Part shown: positions 48,403 through 57,923 of the stretch, one piece after another | How positions within the stretch are numbered: the stretch's first letter is position 1 | Layout of the letters: every line of letters starts with the position of its first letter | Origin: Fluviirhizobium alvei | Lineage (GTDB): Bacteria > Pseudomonadota > Alphaproteobacteria > Rhizobiales > Rhizobiaceae | Direction: 5' to 3' | DNA length: 64,000 bases | Assembly (NCBI RefSeq): GCF_030551875.1 | Contig: NZ_JAUOZU010000012.1 | Coordinates: 152,963-216,962, forward strand | The notes under the pieces: generated by a model | Seen by the model: only the letters and a program-made list of their open reading frames with translations | Databases searched by the model: none | What the model was told of the DNA's origin: nothing | Translations under genes and position numbers: made by a program

Positions 48403-49980
48403 ATGACCCAGACAGCCCATCACGACACCATCCTCATCATCGATTTCGGCAGCCAGGTGACGCAGCTGATCGCGCGTCGCGTCCGCGAAACCGGCGTTTA
48501 CTGCGAGATCCATCCTTTCAATTCCGCGGCGGCCGCCTTCGAGCGTCTGAAGCCGAAGGGCGTGATTTTCTCCGGCGGCCCTGCTTCGGTGACAACCGAA
48601 GGCAGCCCGCGTGCCCCGCAGGCGGTATTCGATAGTGGCGTTCCGATCCTCGGCATCTGCTACGGCCAGCAAACGCTATGCACCCAGCTCGGCGGCGTGG
48701 TGGAAGGCGGACATGCGGCGGAGTTCGGTCGTGCCGACATTGAGATCAAGGCTTCGAGCCCGCTGTTCGACGGTTTCTGGGAGATTGGCAAGTCCTACCC
48801 GGTCTGGATGAGCCACGGCGATCGCGTCACCAAACTTCCGGAAGGCTTCAAGGTCATCGCGACCTCGGAAAATGCACCTTTTGCCATCGCAGCCGACGAA
48901 AACCGGCACTACTATTCGACGATGTTCCATCCCGAAGTGGTTCACACGCCGGATGGAGGCAAACTGCTCGCCAATTTCGTGCACAAGATCGTCGGACTGA
49001 AGTCGGACTGGACAATGTCAGCCTATCGCGCCGAGATGGTGCGCAAGATCAAGGATCAGGTCGGTTCCGAACGCGTCCTTTGTGCGCTGTCGGGCGGGGT
49101 TGATTCCTCGGTTGCAGCGATCCTCATCCACGAGGCAATCGGCGACCAGCTGACTTGCGTCTTCGTCGATCATGGCCTGATGCGCATGAACGAGGCCGAC
49201 GAAGTGGTCTCGATGTTCCGCGACCATTACAACATTCCGCTGGTCCATGTGGACGCGTCCGACAAGTTCCTCGGCGAACTGGAAGGCGTGTCCGATCCGG
49301 AAACCAAACGCAAGATCATCGGCCGGCTCTTCATCGAAGTGTTCGAGGACGAAGCAAAGAAGATTGCCTCCGATGGCAAGGGCGCCCCAAGCTTTCTCGC
49401 CCAGGGCACGCTCTATCCGGATGTTATCGAAAGCGTTTCCTTCTCCGGCGGCCCCTCGGTCACGATCAAGAGCCACCACAATGTCGGCGGCCTGCCCGAG
49501 CGCATGAATATGAAGCTCGTGGAACCGCTGCGCGAACTGTTCAAGGACGAAGTGCGCGCGCTTGGTCGCGAGCTCGGCCTTCCGGACCGCTTCATCGGTC
49601 GCCACCCCTTCCCCGGCCCCGGTCTTGCGATCCGCTGCCCGGGCGGTGTCACGCGCGAGAAGCTCGACATCCTGCGCAAGGCCGATGCCGTCTATCTCGA
49701 CGAGATCCGCAAGGCAGGCCTTTACGACAAGATCTGGCAGGCTTTCGCCGTTCTGCTGCCGGTGCAGACCGTTGGTGTGATGGGCGATTACCGTACCTAC
49801 GATTTCGTCTGCGCGTTGCGGGCAGTCACCTCGGTCGATGGCATGACCGCGGATTTCTTCCCCTATGACATGAACTTCCTCGGCCGTGCGGCCACCCGCA
49901 TCATCAACGAGGTCAAGGGCATCAATCGCGTGGTCTATGACATCACGTCGAAGCCACCCGGCACGATCGAGTGGGAATAA
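48403..49980 (+). CDS. guaA: GMP synthase (glutamine-hydrolysing)
   Basis: A 525-residue enzyme that aminates XMP to GMP. The glutaminase domain has Cys86 in GICYGQQ and His176-X-Glu178 in MFHPEVV; the synthetase domain has the PP-loop [10 protein letters not shown] (229-238) and the dimerisation end GTIEWE. AAGG precedes the ATG. Confidence 0.98.
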   Translation: MTQTAHHDTILIIDFGSQVTQLIARRVRETGVYCEIHPFNSAAAAFERLKPKGVIFSGGPASVTTEGSPRAPQAVFDSGVPILGICYGQQTLCTQLGGVVEGGHAAEFGRADIEIKASSPLFDGFWEIGKSYPVWMSHGDRVTKLPEGFKVIATSENAPFAIAADENRHYYSTMFHPEVVHTPDGGKLLANFVHKIVGLKSDWTMSAYRAEMVRKIKDQVGSERVLCALSGGVDSSVAAILIHEAIGDQLTCVFVDHGLMRMNEADEVVSMFRDHYNIPLVHVDASDKFLGELEGVSDPETKRKIIGRLFIEVFEDEAKKIASDGKGAPSFLAQGTLYPDVIESVSFSGGPSVTIKSHHNVGGLPERMNMKLVEPLRELFKDEVRALGRELGLPDRFIGRHPFPGPGLAIRCPGGVTREKLDILRKADAVYLDEIRKAGLYDKIWQAFAVLLPVQTVGVMGDYRTYDFVCALRAVTSVDGMTADFFPYDMNFLGRAATRIINEVKGINRVVYDITSKPPGTIEWE

Positions 49981-50020
49981 AGCCCTGACGGCTCCTTCGT
50001 CTGAAGAGACTATAGATTGC

Positions 50021-50058
50021 AAAAGAGCGGCGAACCATTTTCGTCGCTCTTTTGTTTT
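50021..50058 (+). terminator. Intrinsic terminator of guaA
   Basis: Arms AAAAGAGCGGCGA and TCGTCGCTCTTTT (one mismatch) around an 8-base loop, followed by GTTTT. It is 41 bases after the guaA stop and, having A- and T-runs at both ends, could act both ways. Confidence 0.85.
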
Positions 50059-50097
50059 GGGGCGCGTACGGTCTGTCGGAATGAGTGGCAGGATCTG

Positions 50098-50148
50098 AAA
50101 AAAGGGATCTCCCGATCAACAGCATGGCACCGTCGATCAGGAGATCCC
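50098..50148 (-). terminator. Terminator in the RTX remnant (copy A)
   Basis: On the minus strand GGGATCTCCTGATCGA pairs with the 3' arm TTGATCGGGAGATCCC across a 13-base loop, then TTTTTT. It lies downstream of the GSCFA gene on the same strand and would end its transcript. Confidence 0.85.
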
Positions 50149-50184
50149 ACGCAATGACAATGGGGACCATAGCGGGCACAACGG

Positions 50185-50326
50185 TCGCAAGATGGCATGA
50201 TCGTCGATGCGCTACTGAGCCCCGTTGAACTGCATCACGAAGTCCGCCTTCGCATCGCCATCGCCGCACATGTGGGTGCTCGATCTTGAACGTTCATAGC
50301 GCAGTTCGCCGGAAGCCTTGTGGAAA
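50185..50326 (-). pseudogene. 3' fragment of an RTX-protein gene
   Basis: The minus-strand frame reads FHKASGELRYERS, then GDGDAKADFVMQFNGAQ and a stop (TAG, 50212-50214), where the intact gene has GDTDGDAKADFVLQLNGALKL. The original stop position is also changed (TGA to CGA). Only the last 47 or so codons of the family are present, so this is a remnant, not a gene. It implies that a second, related RTX gene once lay here. Confidence 0.85.
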
Positions 50327-50435
50327 CGCCACAGGATCAAGCAATCCAAACAACGCAAACCCGCCTAGAAAAACAGCGGATCTGTCCGCAGCCTGTTGAT
50401 GATTGGTTGTCGACGCTTTTCACAGGCTGAGGCAA

Positions 50436-51758
50436 TCAATCCCTTGTCCGGCTTTGAGCAATCCATTTCTGGCTCGCGGCATCGCATTTTTGCTTTGCTT
50501 CCTCTAGAATTGCTGCGGCTTCATCTTTGCGTGCCAATTTACCAAGCGCCTTGGCGGCGAGAGTGTATCCTTGCGCCTTTGTCGGCCGCAAACTCCTGAG
50601 TATCTCACAGAATTTCAGGCTTTCCTCAAATCGTCCCTGACGGATCAAAAGGCTAGCTGCATTCCGGTGAAACTCTGGCAAACCGCTTGCAGACGCGCGA
50701 CTTCCGATTTTTTTCAACAGTTCCTCCGCAAGAGCAAACTGCTTTTCATCGAAGGCTGCGTTGAACTGTCCAACCAATGTTTGCAAATCGTCAAGTGCCC
50801 GGCCAGTGCCCTCAGCAAAGCTGGCGATGATGGTGGCAATGAAGCCACCCGCCACGTGCCTGAGATCGTTATTCCAGACTGATGGGGACTTGGTCAGCAT
50901 GACACGTTCGTAGCTCGGCACATATTTAAGTCGATCATCCTGCTGGCAGAGCAGACCTACAGCCGATCGGATCGTCGATTTGGAATACATGTTGGCGATC
51001 AGAATGTCCTGGCTCGTCATCGTGCGCGCAAGGGGAACAGGCGAAACGGTAAACGCGATCTGTTTTGCACCGCGGGAAAGCAAGAGATCGGCGCACTCCT
51101 TGAGCATTGCGTAACATTGGTGAAAATCAATATTGACGAAGCTGAACCGTCCCGGATGTGCAGAAGCCATCGCTTTGTCGGGCATGTTTTGGATGAACAT
51201 GCCTGTCAACTCATCAAACCAGGCCTCTGTAAGGCCGGGCGTAATAATGATGAGATCACAATCGAAAAACATCTTATGGGTGTCGAAAATCTGCTGACGA
51301 CGTTCGAGGAATCTTTCTTTCGTTACCGCCACCGGGCTCGATAGCTGCAAGTCGAGGTACCGCCCGTCCGGCATCTCGTAGGCCATTTTGTCGACCAGAT
51401 CCCAGGAAACCGACCCGCCAGCATCAATGATTTCGCTCACCCAGCGAATTTCTTGAAAGATCGAGGCAACCGTATATTTGTTGAGGATCCCTTGCGGGCG
51501 TTCACGCGCGCCAGCTTCCTCTATCGGTGCGGTAAAAGCGAGCACTGGAACATCATAGCCGGCTTCCCCGAGATATTCCTCGATATTGCGTGCAAAGCAG
51601 CTACCGATGGTCATCACTCGGGCACCCTCGGTCAGCGAAATTCCGCAGTCAAATGAAGGCGATGCGACAGGCTCCAACCGACCCGATTCGCGATCTGGAA
51701 ATTTGGCAAGTTTGTTTCGGCTGGTGGTGCGGACAGCATCTTGATAACTGAGTTTCAT
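50436..51758 (-). CDS. GSCFA-domain protein with TPR-like C-terminus
   Basis: A 440-residue protein of the GSCFA family, an SGNH-hydrolase-like fold: VMTIGSCFARNIEEYLGEAG holds the Gly-Ser-Cys-Phe-Ala motif, followed by LIIITPGLTEAWFD and HVAGGFIATIIASF. The last 110 residues look like helical repeats (FHRNAASLLIRQGRFEESLKF, LAAKALGKLARKDEAAAILE). GSCFA proteins are often near polysaccharide or glycosyltransferase genes; their activity is unknown. I chose ATG 51758 because AGAGGG precedes it; the frame stays open to 52046. Base composition is lower than the neighbours. It lies between two copies of the RTX gene tail. Confidence 0.8.
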   Translation of the reverse strand: MKLSYQDAVRTTSRNKLAKFPDRESGRLEPVASPSFDCGISLTEGARVMTIGSCFARNIEEYLGEAGYDVPVLAFTAPIEEAGARERPQGILNKYTVASIFQEIRWVSEIIDAGGSVSWDLVDKMAYEMPDGRYLDLQLSSPVAVTKERFLERRQQIFDTHKMFFDCDLIIITPGLTEAWFDELTGMFIQNMPDKAMASAHPGRFSFVNIDFHQCYAMLKECADLLLSRGAKQIAFTVSPVPLARTMTSQDILIANMYSKSTIRSAVGLLCQQDDRLKYVPSYERVMLTKSPSVWNNDLRHVAGGFIATIIASFAEGTGRALDDLQTLVGQFNAAFDEKQFALAEELLKKIGSRASASGLPEFHRNAASLLIRQGRFEESLKFCEILRSLRPTKAQGYTLAAKALGKLARKDEAAAILEEAKQKCDAASQKWIAQSRTRD

Positions 51759-52258
51759 GGGTATTCCCTCTTTCGGCATGGCGCATCTAAACGCCGCCAC
51801 CCGTAAATTACAAGCGCCATCCCCAAATTGGTCCATCGTCGGGAGAGGCAATTTACGGTCGCGCGGGAAATCAAATATCGTGATAGAACTCACTGGTCGC
51901 AATATTGACTTGTTTGACAGAAAACTTGCGAAGACGTTATCGACCGAAATCAATCCAGCCTGCCTAAGAACCTGGTCTGTATAACTACTTTCAGAGTTTT
52001 GCCAGTTCCCCCCGCTGTGCCAATCGCTTCCTCCTGTCAGGATCACAGTTCCAACCAGAATAACACTGGAGCACCGGCAGGATCAAAACGCCGATGGGCG
52101 GCGCGACTGTCAAAGCGCGAAAAAACAACGGCCAGATCACACTTGTGAATGCAAAGCGCCGGCAGAATTATGTGACAATAACATCTTTGCGAGCCTCAGT
52201 ATGAGGTGCAACCGGCCGAATTGTCGCAAAGTCCTACCCGCACATGTCGGAGAGTCCA
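51759..52258. other. 500-base gap upstream of the GSCFA gene
   Basis: No supported gene. The GSCFA frame stays open for 96 more codons, but these lack a ribosome-binding site or family similarity. The sequence is AT-richer than average and should hold the GSCFA promoter on the minus strand; I see no clear -35/-10 pair. Confidence 0.5.
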
Positions 52259-52263
52259 GGATC

Positions 52264-52314
52264 AAAAAAGGGATCTCCCGATCGACAGCATGGCACCATC
52301 GATCAGGAGATCCC
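52264..52314 (-). terminator. Intrinsic terminator of the RTX gene
   Basis: On the minus strand GGGATCTCCTGATCGA pairs with TCGATCGGGAGATCCC (one mismatch) across a 13-base loop and is followed by TTTTTT, about 36 bases after the RTX stop codon. Confidence 0.9.
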
Positions 52315-52350
52315 ACGCCATGGCAATGGGGACCATGGCGGGCGTAACGG

Positions 52351-55300
52351 TCACAAGATGAAATGATCGTCGATGAGCTTCAGAGCCCCGTTGAGTTGCA
52401 GCACGAAGTCCGCCTTCGCATCGCCGTCCGTGTCGCCATAGACATAGGTGCTCGATCCTGAACGTTCATAGCGCAGTTCGCCGGCGGCCTTGTGGAAATC
52501 GTCGGTCCCGATGAAGGTGAACGCCTGGTTTCCACGCCGGTTCTCGTTCGCATCGATCGCAGACAAATGCAGATGGTCCCCCTTGGCGCTCTCAAAATCG
52601 GCAATCAGGTCGGCAGCCGCCTTTGATGTTCCGATCTCGGAAGCCGATGCGAAGACGAATGTATCCTTGCCCGCTCCGCCATAGAGTTCATCGCGCCCTG
52701 CGCCACCGGTCAGGGTGTCGTCGCCATTGCCGCCATAGAGACGGTCGTTGCCACCCAACCCGAACAGTTTGTCGTTGCCGCCAAGACCGCTGATCTTCTC
52801 GCCATAGGCGCCGCCTGTGAGACGGTCTGCCTTGCTGGTGCCGAGGATATCTTCGGTCACGGCCTCAAACGTGACTGTGAGGGCTGCATTGCGCGATTCC
52901 AGCCCATCGGTGGCCGTGTAGGTAATCTTGACCTTGGCGGACTGGTCGCCGTCGATATCGGCGCCCGTATATTTCACGGTCAGGCTGCCATCGCTGTTGA
53001 GCTTCACCGTTCCGTTGGCCGATGTCACGGTTGCCGCAGAGAGCGAAAGCGACAGATCATCATAGGCCGTGTCATTGGCAAGGACGCTTACCTTGACAGA
53101 TGCGCCCTCCTTGCCGGTTGCCTTGTCCGCAACGAGTTTCGGCGCCGTATGCTCGGTCACTGTGTCGCCATCGGCGAAATCGATTCCGGCATCGGCAAAG
53201 GCCGTCACCTGTGCCGATGTCAAAAGCACGGCATTGGTGGAAATATCGATACGATCTATTCCGGCTGCCCCCAAAGCGGCGATCTCGGCAACGGTAAGGG
53301 CTTTCACCTGGTTCGCCGTCATCCCGGCTTCGATGATGTCGACACCGGCATTCCGCAAGCTGGCCGCCGTTGCCGTATCAAGTGCGTCCGCCTCGCTCTT
53401 GCTCAGCGATACCGTGATCAGGTCATCGGCAACGAAACCGATACCCGCATTGATGTAGGTTTCGATCTGTGCAAGCGAAAATGTCAGCGCATTGTCGGAC
53501 AAATTGATCTGATCCACGCCCAGCGCCGAAAGGCCCGAGAGGTCGAGCAGGTCGGGATCCGCAAACGTGGAACCCGCACCGGTGACGATGACCGTATCCT
53601 TGCTTTCAAACGACATCTCGTAAGAAGCGAACGTCTGGGCTTTCAAGAGACTGATGCTGATCGTGCCATCGGTGACGTCGATCAGAGTTACACCCTTGCC
53701 GGAGAGGGTCTCGATGTTTGTTGTCGTCAGATTTGAAATCACAGCTGCCGTGTCGGACAGCCGAACCAGATCGATGCCAAGGGCAGCGGCGTCCGTCAGG
53801 TCGTTGCTGGACAGAGCCATCAGGTTGGCCGCGGTATCGGAAAGACGGGCATCGTACTCGCTTGCAAACAACAATCCGGCCGCTTCAACAGTGGCGGCAG
53901 TCGCAGCAGACACATCGAGTGCCGTATCCTCTGTCGTCAGAAGAGTCGCGCCAAAGCTCACCACATTGGAAAGAGCATCAGCATCGATTGTTGCAAGCGA
54001 ACTGCTATCGACCACCAGACGTACCGTATCGCTGGTATCGAAGCGCGCACTGATCTCCTGCAGGGCAAGCAGCTGGGCATGGGTCAGGTCAGCCAGATCA
54101 TCGCTCGCATCGAGAGCACGGATCCCGAAATCGGCCAGATGTTCGATCTGGCTGTCCGTGAGGGCGGCGAGATTGGCGCCGGTGTCGGCAAGGGTCACAT
54201 CTTCAATGCCGGCATCGATTTCAATTCCATATTCGAGGTAAGCAAGGAACTGGCTGACGTCGATCGATATCGCACCACTTGCAAACACCCTGTCGATATT
54301 GAAATCCGCCAAAGTGGCGATATCGTCGCTATCAAGCGATTGCGCTTCAGAGGCCGTCATCGACACGGTGACGCTGTTGTCTGCCGCAAAAACAATGTTC
54401 TCAGCGATGAAGGCTTCCGCCTGCTCCAGGCTGAGCCAGAGCGGCGTTGTGTCTGGATCGTCCGTCAGATCGATCCTGGTCACGCCATGGCCGCCGAGGG
54501 CAGCGATTTCCGTCAAGGTGAGGACCGAAACATTGATCTGATTGTCGGCGATCGTCAGCGTATCGGAACTGTCGAAGGAGAAGCCCTGGCCAGTGATGAG
54601 ATCGAGCTGTTCTAGTGTGAGCGCAAGTTCATCGCCCGCGACATCGAAGATCGTCGCACCCATGGATGCCAGATCGGAGAGATCGCTGGCCGACAGGGAC
54701 AGTAGGTCCGATGTCCCGATCGTGATCGTGACGACATCCTCGGAAGCAAAGGCAAGCCCCGCCGTGGCATAGGCGCTCGCCTGCTCGAGCGTGAGAGAGA
54801 CAACGTCATCGGACGCATTGACTGCGGTAACGCCCAGATTGGTCAGGTCTGCGATTCTTGTAACCCCGATCGCAGCAATCGCGGAGCCGCTGTCTGCGAG
54901 CGTGACTGAAGACGCGCCATCGATCGTCAGTCCGGACACGTTCAAGAGGCTGACGGTTAGTTCCTTCGAAAGTGAGACCGCTCCGCCATCGGAGACCGTA
55001 ATCGTCGAAATGCCGACGGCGTCAAGATCCGAGACATCTGCTGTCGTAAGGGCGGATATGGCAGATGCTGTGCCGCTCAAAAGCGCAAGATCCGAATCGT
55101 GCTGGAACACGCGCGTGTAGTATTTGCCGCTGTCAGAATCGTACCATGTTACGGAGAAGCCGCCATCCGGTAGCGCAATGATCTTTTGGTAAGACTGTGT
55201 TCCGCTCTCGCCGGCATTGATTTCGATCTCAGTGCCGATCTTGTTGCCATCGGCATCAAATACCTGGGCATTGATCTCGATGCCATCGTCGCTCCCGCTG

Positions 55301-56712
55301 ATGTTTTCCGACCAGACGACGACATAACCGCCGCCCTTGAGGGCAACGGTCTGCGGATCGTACTGGCTGCCAACAGTGGTCGTGTTGACGACACTGGTAT
55401 CGGCTACCGTATTGCCATCGGCATCGATGATCTTCGAAAAAACACCCTCATGCTGCCCGTTCGTCGAGTTTGGATTGTCGACCGCAAGCCAGGTCCAGGT
55501 GACGACGAAATTCCCATTGTCGAGTGCAGTGATCTGCGCATCCATCTGACCATAGGCGCTTGTACTGATCACAATCTCGCCGTTGACCTTATTGCCCTGA
55601 TCATCAAAGATCTGGGCAACGATGCTTGAGCTACTAAGATCTCGCCAGACAATGGCAAAGTTGCCCTCTGATGTATCGGAGACCGCCATCAGATACTGGT
55701 TGCCGGTGGTCGTCTCGCTGATGACGAACAGATCATTGACCTTTTCCCCCGACGCATCGAGAATTTGGCCGATCAATCCGTAGCCCGAGCCATCTGTGTT
55801 GTCGGCATCGATCCATGTCACCAGGATACTACCGTCTGCGAGTTCGACAATCTGAGTTGCGGCCAACCCCTCGGTGAATGAACCCAAGCCCAAGCCCGAG
55901 ATGTTGGCAGATGTCAGGGATTGCGCACTGCCGACCGGATTTCCATCCGCGTCGAAACGTTCAACGATCAGTTCCTGTCCGTTTGCGCGTGAAAACTGCT
56001 GGTAGGTTAGCACATATCCGCCGTCGGAAAGGCCAACGACGCTTGGGCCATCCTGCGCGTAGGCGGCATCATCAATCGTTTCAACCGAGACCTGAACGCC
56101 GGCTGCAGTGTAACGGCTCAAGGAAACTGACGTATAGTTGTTGGTCCAGCAGACGATATAGCCTCCATCCGCCAGGGCTGTGATCGAAGCCTGCTGGATC
56201 GAGTCTCCCGTTGCGACTGCGACCGTTCCTGTTGCATTGCCGGCAGCGTCAAATGCATAGACATAAATGCCTTCGCCATTTCGCTGCATGACCACCCAGG
56301 ACCCATCGGACAATACGACAGGTGTCATGCCATTGGCCGTCGAGGCAGATCCGCTACCGACCTCGATATCCGCCGCGGTCGTCGCACTCAGCGTGGCATA
56401 ACGGGTGGAAGCCACCATGCCGGCATCGGCCAGCGCGTTGATCTGCGCCAGAGAAAGGGTCAGACCGCGATCGGAAGCCAGCATTTCGCTGGCGCCAAGT
56501 ATTGAAAGCGCTTCGATTTCGGACGCACTCAAAGCCTCGACCGTATCGGCTGTATCAAGAATTGAAACAGCATCATCGGCAGCAAAGCTCACGCCCTCCG
56601 CGGCCAAGGCCTGCGCCTCAGCGACCGTGAGGTAGGCATAGTCATCCGACAGATCGATTGTCGTGGAGGAGGTGGAAGACAGGAGAGCCTGAATTTCGGC
56701 GTAAGTGGTCAC
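52351..56712 (-). CDS. Large secreted RTX-type repeat protein
   Basis: A 1453-residue protein without a Sec signal, probably exported by a type I system through its C-terminus. Order: two helix-strand units (about 1-115), eight propeller-like units with DGGYVVTW and FDADGN motifs (about 120-570), ten or more units of about 55-60 residues with the pattern LTLEQA...AG...FA..D.VT (about 575-1200), a VCBS/cadherin-like domain (SANGTVKLNSDGSLTVKYTG), and five calcium-binding nonapeptides such as GLGGNDKLF (1309-1353). The tail SSTYVYGDTDGDAKADFVLQ matches M10-type RTX C-termini. No protease motif HEXXH was seen. The start is GTG 56712 after GAAGGAG. No type I exporter genes adjoin. Confidence 0.88.
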   Translation of the reverse strand: MTTYAEIQALLSSTSSTTIDLSDDYAYLTVAEAQALAAEGVSFAADDAVSILDTADTVEALSASEIEALSILGASEMLASDRGLTLSLAQINALADAGMVASTRYATLSATTAADIEVGSGSASTANGMTPVVLSDGSWVVMQRNGEGIYVYAFDAAGNATGTVAVATGDSIQQASITALADGGYIVCWTNNYTSVSLSRYTAAGVQVSVETIDDAAYAQDGPSVVGLSDGGYVLTYQQFSRANGQELIVERFDADGNPVGSAQSLTSANISGLGLGSFTEGLAATQIVELADGSILVTWIDADNTDGSGYGLIGQILDASGEKVNDLFVISETTTGNQYLMAVSDTSEGNFAIVWRDLSSSSIVAQIFDDQGNKVNGEIVISTSAYGQMDAQITALDNGNFVVTWTWLAVDNPNSTNGQHEGVFSKIIDADGNTVADTSVVNTTTVGSQYDPQTVALKGGGYVVVWSENISGSDDGIEINAQVFDADGNKIGTEIEINAGESGTQSYQKIIALPDGGFSVTWYDSDSGKYYTRVFQHDSDLALLSGTASAISALTTADVSDLDAVGISTITVSDGGAVSLSKELTVSLLNVSGLTIDGASSVTLADSGSAIAAIGVTRIADLTNLGVTAVNASDDVVSLTLEQASAYATAGLAFASEDVVTITIGTSDLLSLSASDLSDLASMGATIFDVAGDELALTLEQLDLITGQGFSFDSSDTLTIADNQINVSVLTLTEIAALGGHGVTRIDLTDDPDTTPLWLSLEQAEAFIAENIVFAADNSVTVSMTASEAQSLDSDDIATLADFNIDRVFASGAISIDVSQFLAYLEYGIEIDAGIEDVTLADTGANLAALTDSQIEHLADFGIRALDASDDLADLTHAQLLALQEISARFDTSDTVRLVVDSSSLATIDADALSNVVSFGATLLTTEDTALDVSAATAATVEAAGLLFASEYDARLSDTAANLMALSSNDLTDAAALGIDLVRLSDTAAVISNLTTTNIETLSGKGVTLIDVTDGTISISLLKAQTFASYEMSFESKDTVIVTGAGSTFADPDLLDLSGLSALGVDQINLSDNALTFSLAQIETYINAGIGFVADDLITVSLSKSEADALDTATAASLRNAGVDIIEAGMTANQVKALTVAEIAALGAAGIDRIDISTNAVLLTSAQVTAFADAGIDFADGDTVTEHTAPKLVADKATGKEGASVKVSVLANDTAYDDLSLSLSAATVTSANGTVKLNSDGSLTVKYTGADIDGDQSAKVKITYTATDGLESRNAALTVTFEAVTEDILGTSKADRLTGGAYGEKISGLGGNDKLFGLGGNDRLYGGNGDDTLTGGAGRDELYGGAGKDTFVFASASEIGTSKAAADLIADFESAKGDHLHLSAIDANENRRGNQAFTFIGTDDFHKAAGELRYERSGSSTYVYGDTDGDAKADFVLQLNGALKLIDDHFIL

Positions 56713-56864
56713 AAACCGCTCCTTCGCAACGCGTGAGATCACCAGCCGGCGCCAGCAATCCGATGTTTCGAAGGAGACTAAATATACGACCTCACGGCTG
56801 GTGCGTGAGATTTCAATGCGCAATCCGTCTCATTTCATGCGCAAGATGTCTCTCCAGTCGTCAC

Positions 56865-57923
56865 CTATAAGGACGCCGACACCGCCCTGTCGGCAATTTC
56901 GATCCAGGACCGCAGGATGGAGCCCTGCGGTGAACCGGCTGCAGGAATGGATTGCATGGCGCCCCTCTCCAGCGTCTCGCCCGGGGTTATGCCATATTTT
57001 GCCTTGAATGCCCGGATGAAGCTCGAAACGCTTCCGAATCCACTCGAAAAACCGATTGCCGAAATGTTGGGTCGGTCCGTCGAGGTCAAGCGACGAAATG
57101 CAAAGCGCAGGCGGCGCTCGCGAATGTAATTGGCAACGCCGTCGGTCTCGGAGAAGAGACGATAAAGTGCGGCGCGGGAAATGTTGAAGCGATGGGCCAG
57201 CATGTCCGGTCCGAGATCCGCATCTCCGAGATTCAGATCGATGAACTGGCAGATCTGCAGATAGCGCGAGGCGCTGGCATAAGAATCATTGCCGCGTGAG
57301 CCGCCGCTGGAAAGAAATCCCGCAAGCAGCCCAGCCGTTGCGGTCGTCACGCCCACGGTTTCCTGTTCGGCAATCTCGTGGCGCGCCGCCCATACCATCT
57401 TGATATGATTGAGGATCAGGCGCGCAGCAGCACTTTCGGCCGGCAGATAGTGGTCATGCAGCCGATCAAGCTCAACCTCTTGCAGACCAAAGGCTGCCCG
57501 CGGCACGACAAAGCTGAAATTTCCGCAATGCTCGGCATGGGTCCGCATGGTCCGGGTGAGATCGGCGATGAAAACATCGCCTGGCCGCGACCGGATCTCC
57601 ACGCCGTTGACCAGACGGGTGTCGCTGCCTTGCGTGATGATCTGGACGAAGATCAGATCGAGGCCGCTTGCCGCGATCAGCCGGGAATCCCGTTCATAAT
57701 GGAAGCTGCCACCCGTCATCAGCACCTTGCTCAGCACCAGCGGGCCAAGTTGCGTGCCAGCAAGATTTACCTTGTACTGACGATTCTCGTCGCGCTGCTC
57801 GAGTTCGCCACGAAAAATCGACCCGCAAGCATCGAAAAAATGTGCGATCTGGTCAGCGCCGTCTTCACCACGCACCTTGATTTCGAGATCGGGGTTCGAA
57901 AGCGGTTTGCCGTTGGTATCCAT
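56865..57923 (-). CDS. AraC-family transcriptional regulator
   Basis: A 352-residue regulator. The N-terminal part (about 1-200) has a cupin-like sensing region related to the AraC_binding_2 type (RSRPGDVFIADLTRTMRTH), and the C-terminal part two helix-turn-helix motifs: DMLAHRFNISRAALYRLFSE and ISAIGFSSGFGSVSSFIRAF, then KYGITPGE. It lies 152 bases upstream of the RTX gene on the same strand, so it may activate that gene. No ribosome-binding site is evident at ATG 57923. Confidence 0.88.
   Translation of the reverse strand: MDTNGKPLSNPDLEIKVRGEDGADQIAHFFDACGSIFRGELEQRDENRQYKVNLAGTQLGPLVLSKVLMTGGSFHYERDSRLIAASGLDLIFVQIITQGSDTRLVNGVEIRSRPGDVFIADLTRTMRTHAEHCGNFSFVVPRAAFGLQEVELDRLHDHYLPAESAAARLILNHIKMVWAARHEIAEQETVGVTTATAGLLAGFLSSGGSRGNDSYASASRYLQICQFIDLNLGDADLGPDMLAHRFNISRAALYRLFSETDGVANYIRERRLRFAFRRLTSTDRPNISAIGFSSGFGSVSSFIRAFKAKYGITPGETLERGAMQSIPAAGSPQGSILRSWIEIADRAVSASL

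Larger units (their letters stand above)
50091..50326 (-). repeat. Copy A of a direct repeat with the 3' end of the RTX gene (52259-52499)
   Basis: About 235 bases match 52259-52499 at roughly 85 per cent by eye, in the same orientation, covering the final codons of the RTX gene and the terminator after it. Copy A has a two-codon deletion and an early stop. The homology ends abruptly at 50326, after codons equivalent to FHKA. Confidence 0.9.
49981..50435. other. 455-base gap with guaA terminator and RTX gene remnant
   Basis: Besides the guaA terminator (50021-50058), it holds a second terminator (50098-50148) and a decayed copy of the RTX gene's 3' end (to 50326). The rest (50327-50435) shows nothing clear. 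Confidence 0.7.

Noticed and set aside
49018..50022. 334-residue open frame antisense to guaA
   Set aside because: It shadows the conserved synthetase domain of guaA.
51759..52046. 96-codon upstream extension of the GSCFA gene
   Set aside because: The internal ATG at 51758 has a good ribosome-binding site and begins near the family N-terminus; the extension has no similarity and no such site.
52351..56712. RTX gene as an M10-type metalloprotease
   Set aside because: The C-terminal RTX and tail resemble serralysin, but no HEXXH zinc motif or protease domain was found.
56713..56823. 37-codon upstream extension of the RTX gene
   Set aside because: The GTG at 56712 follows GAAGGAG, and the extension (basic, Cys-containing) does not fit the acidic repeat composition.
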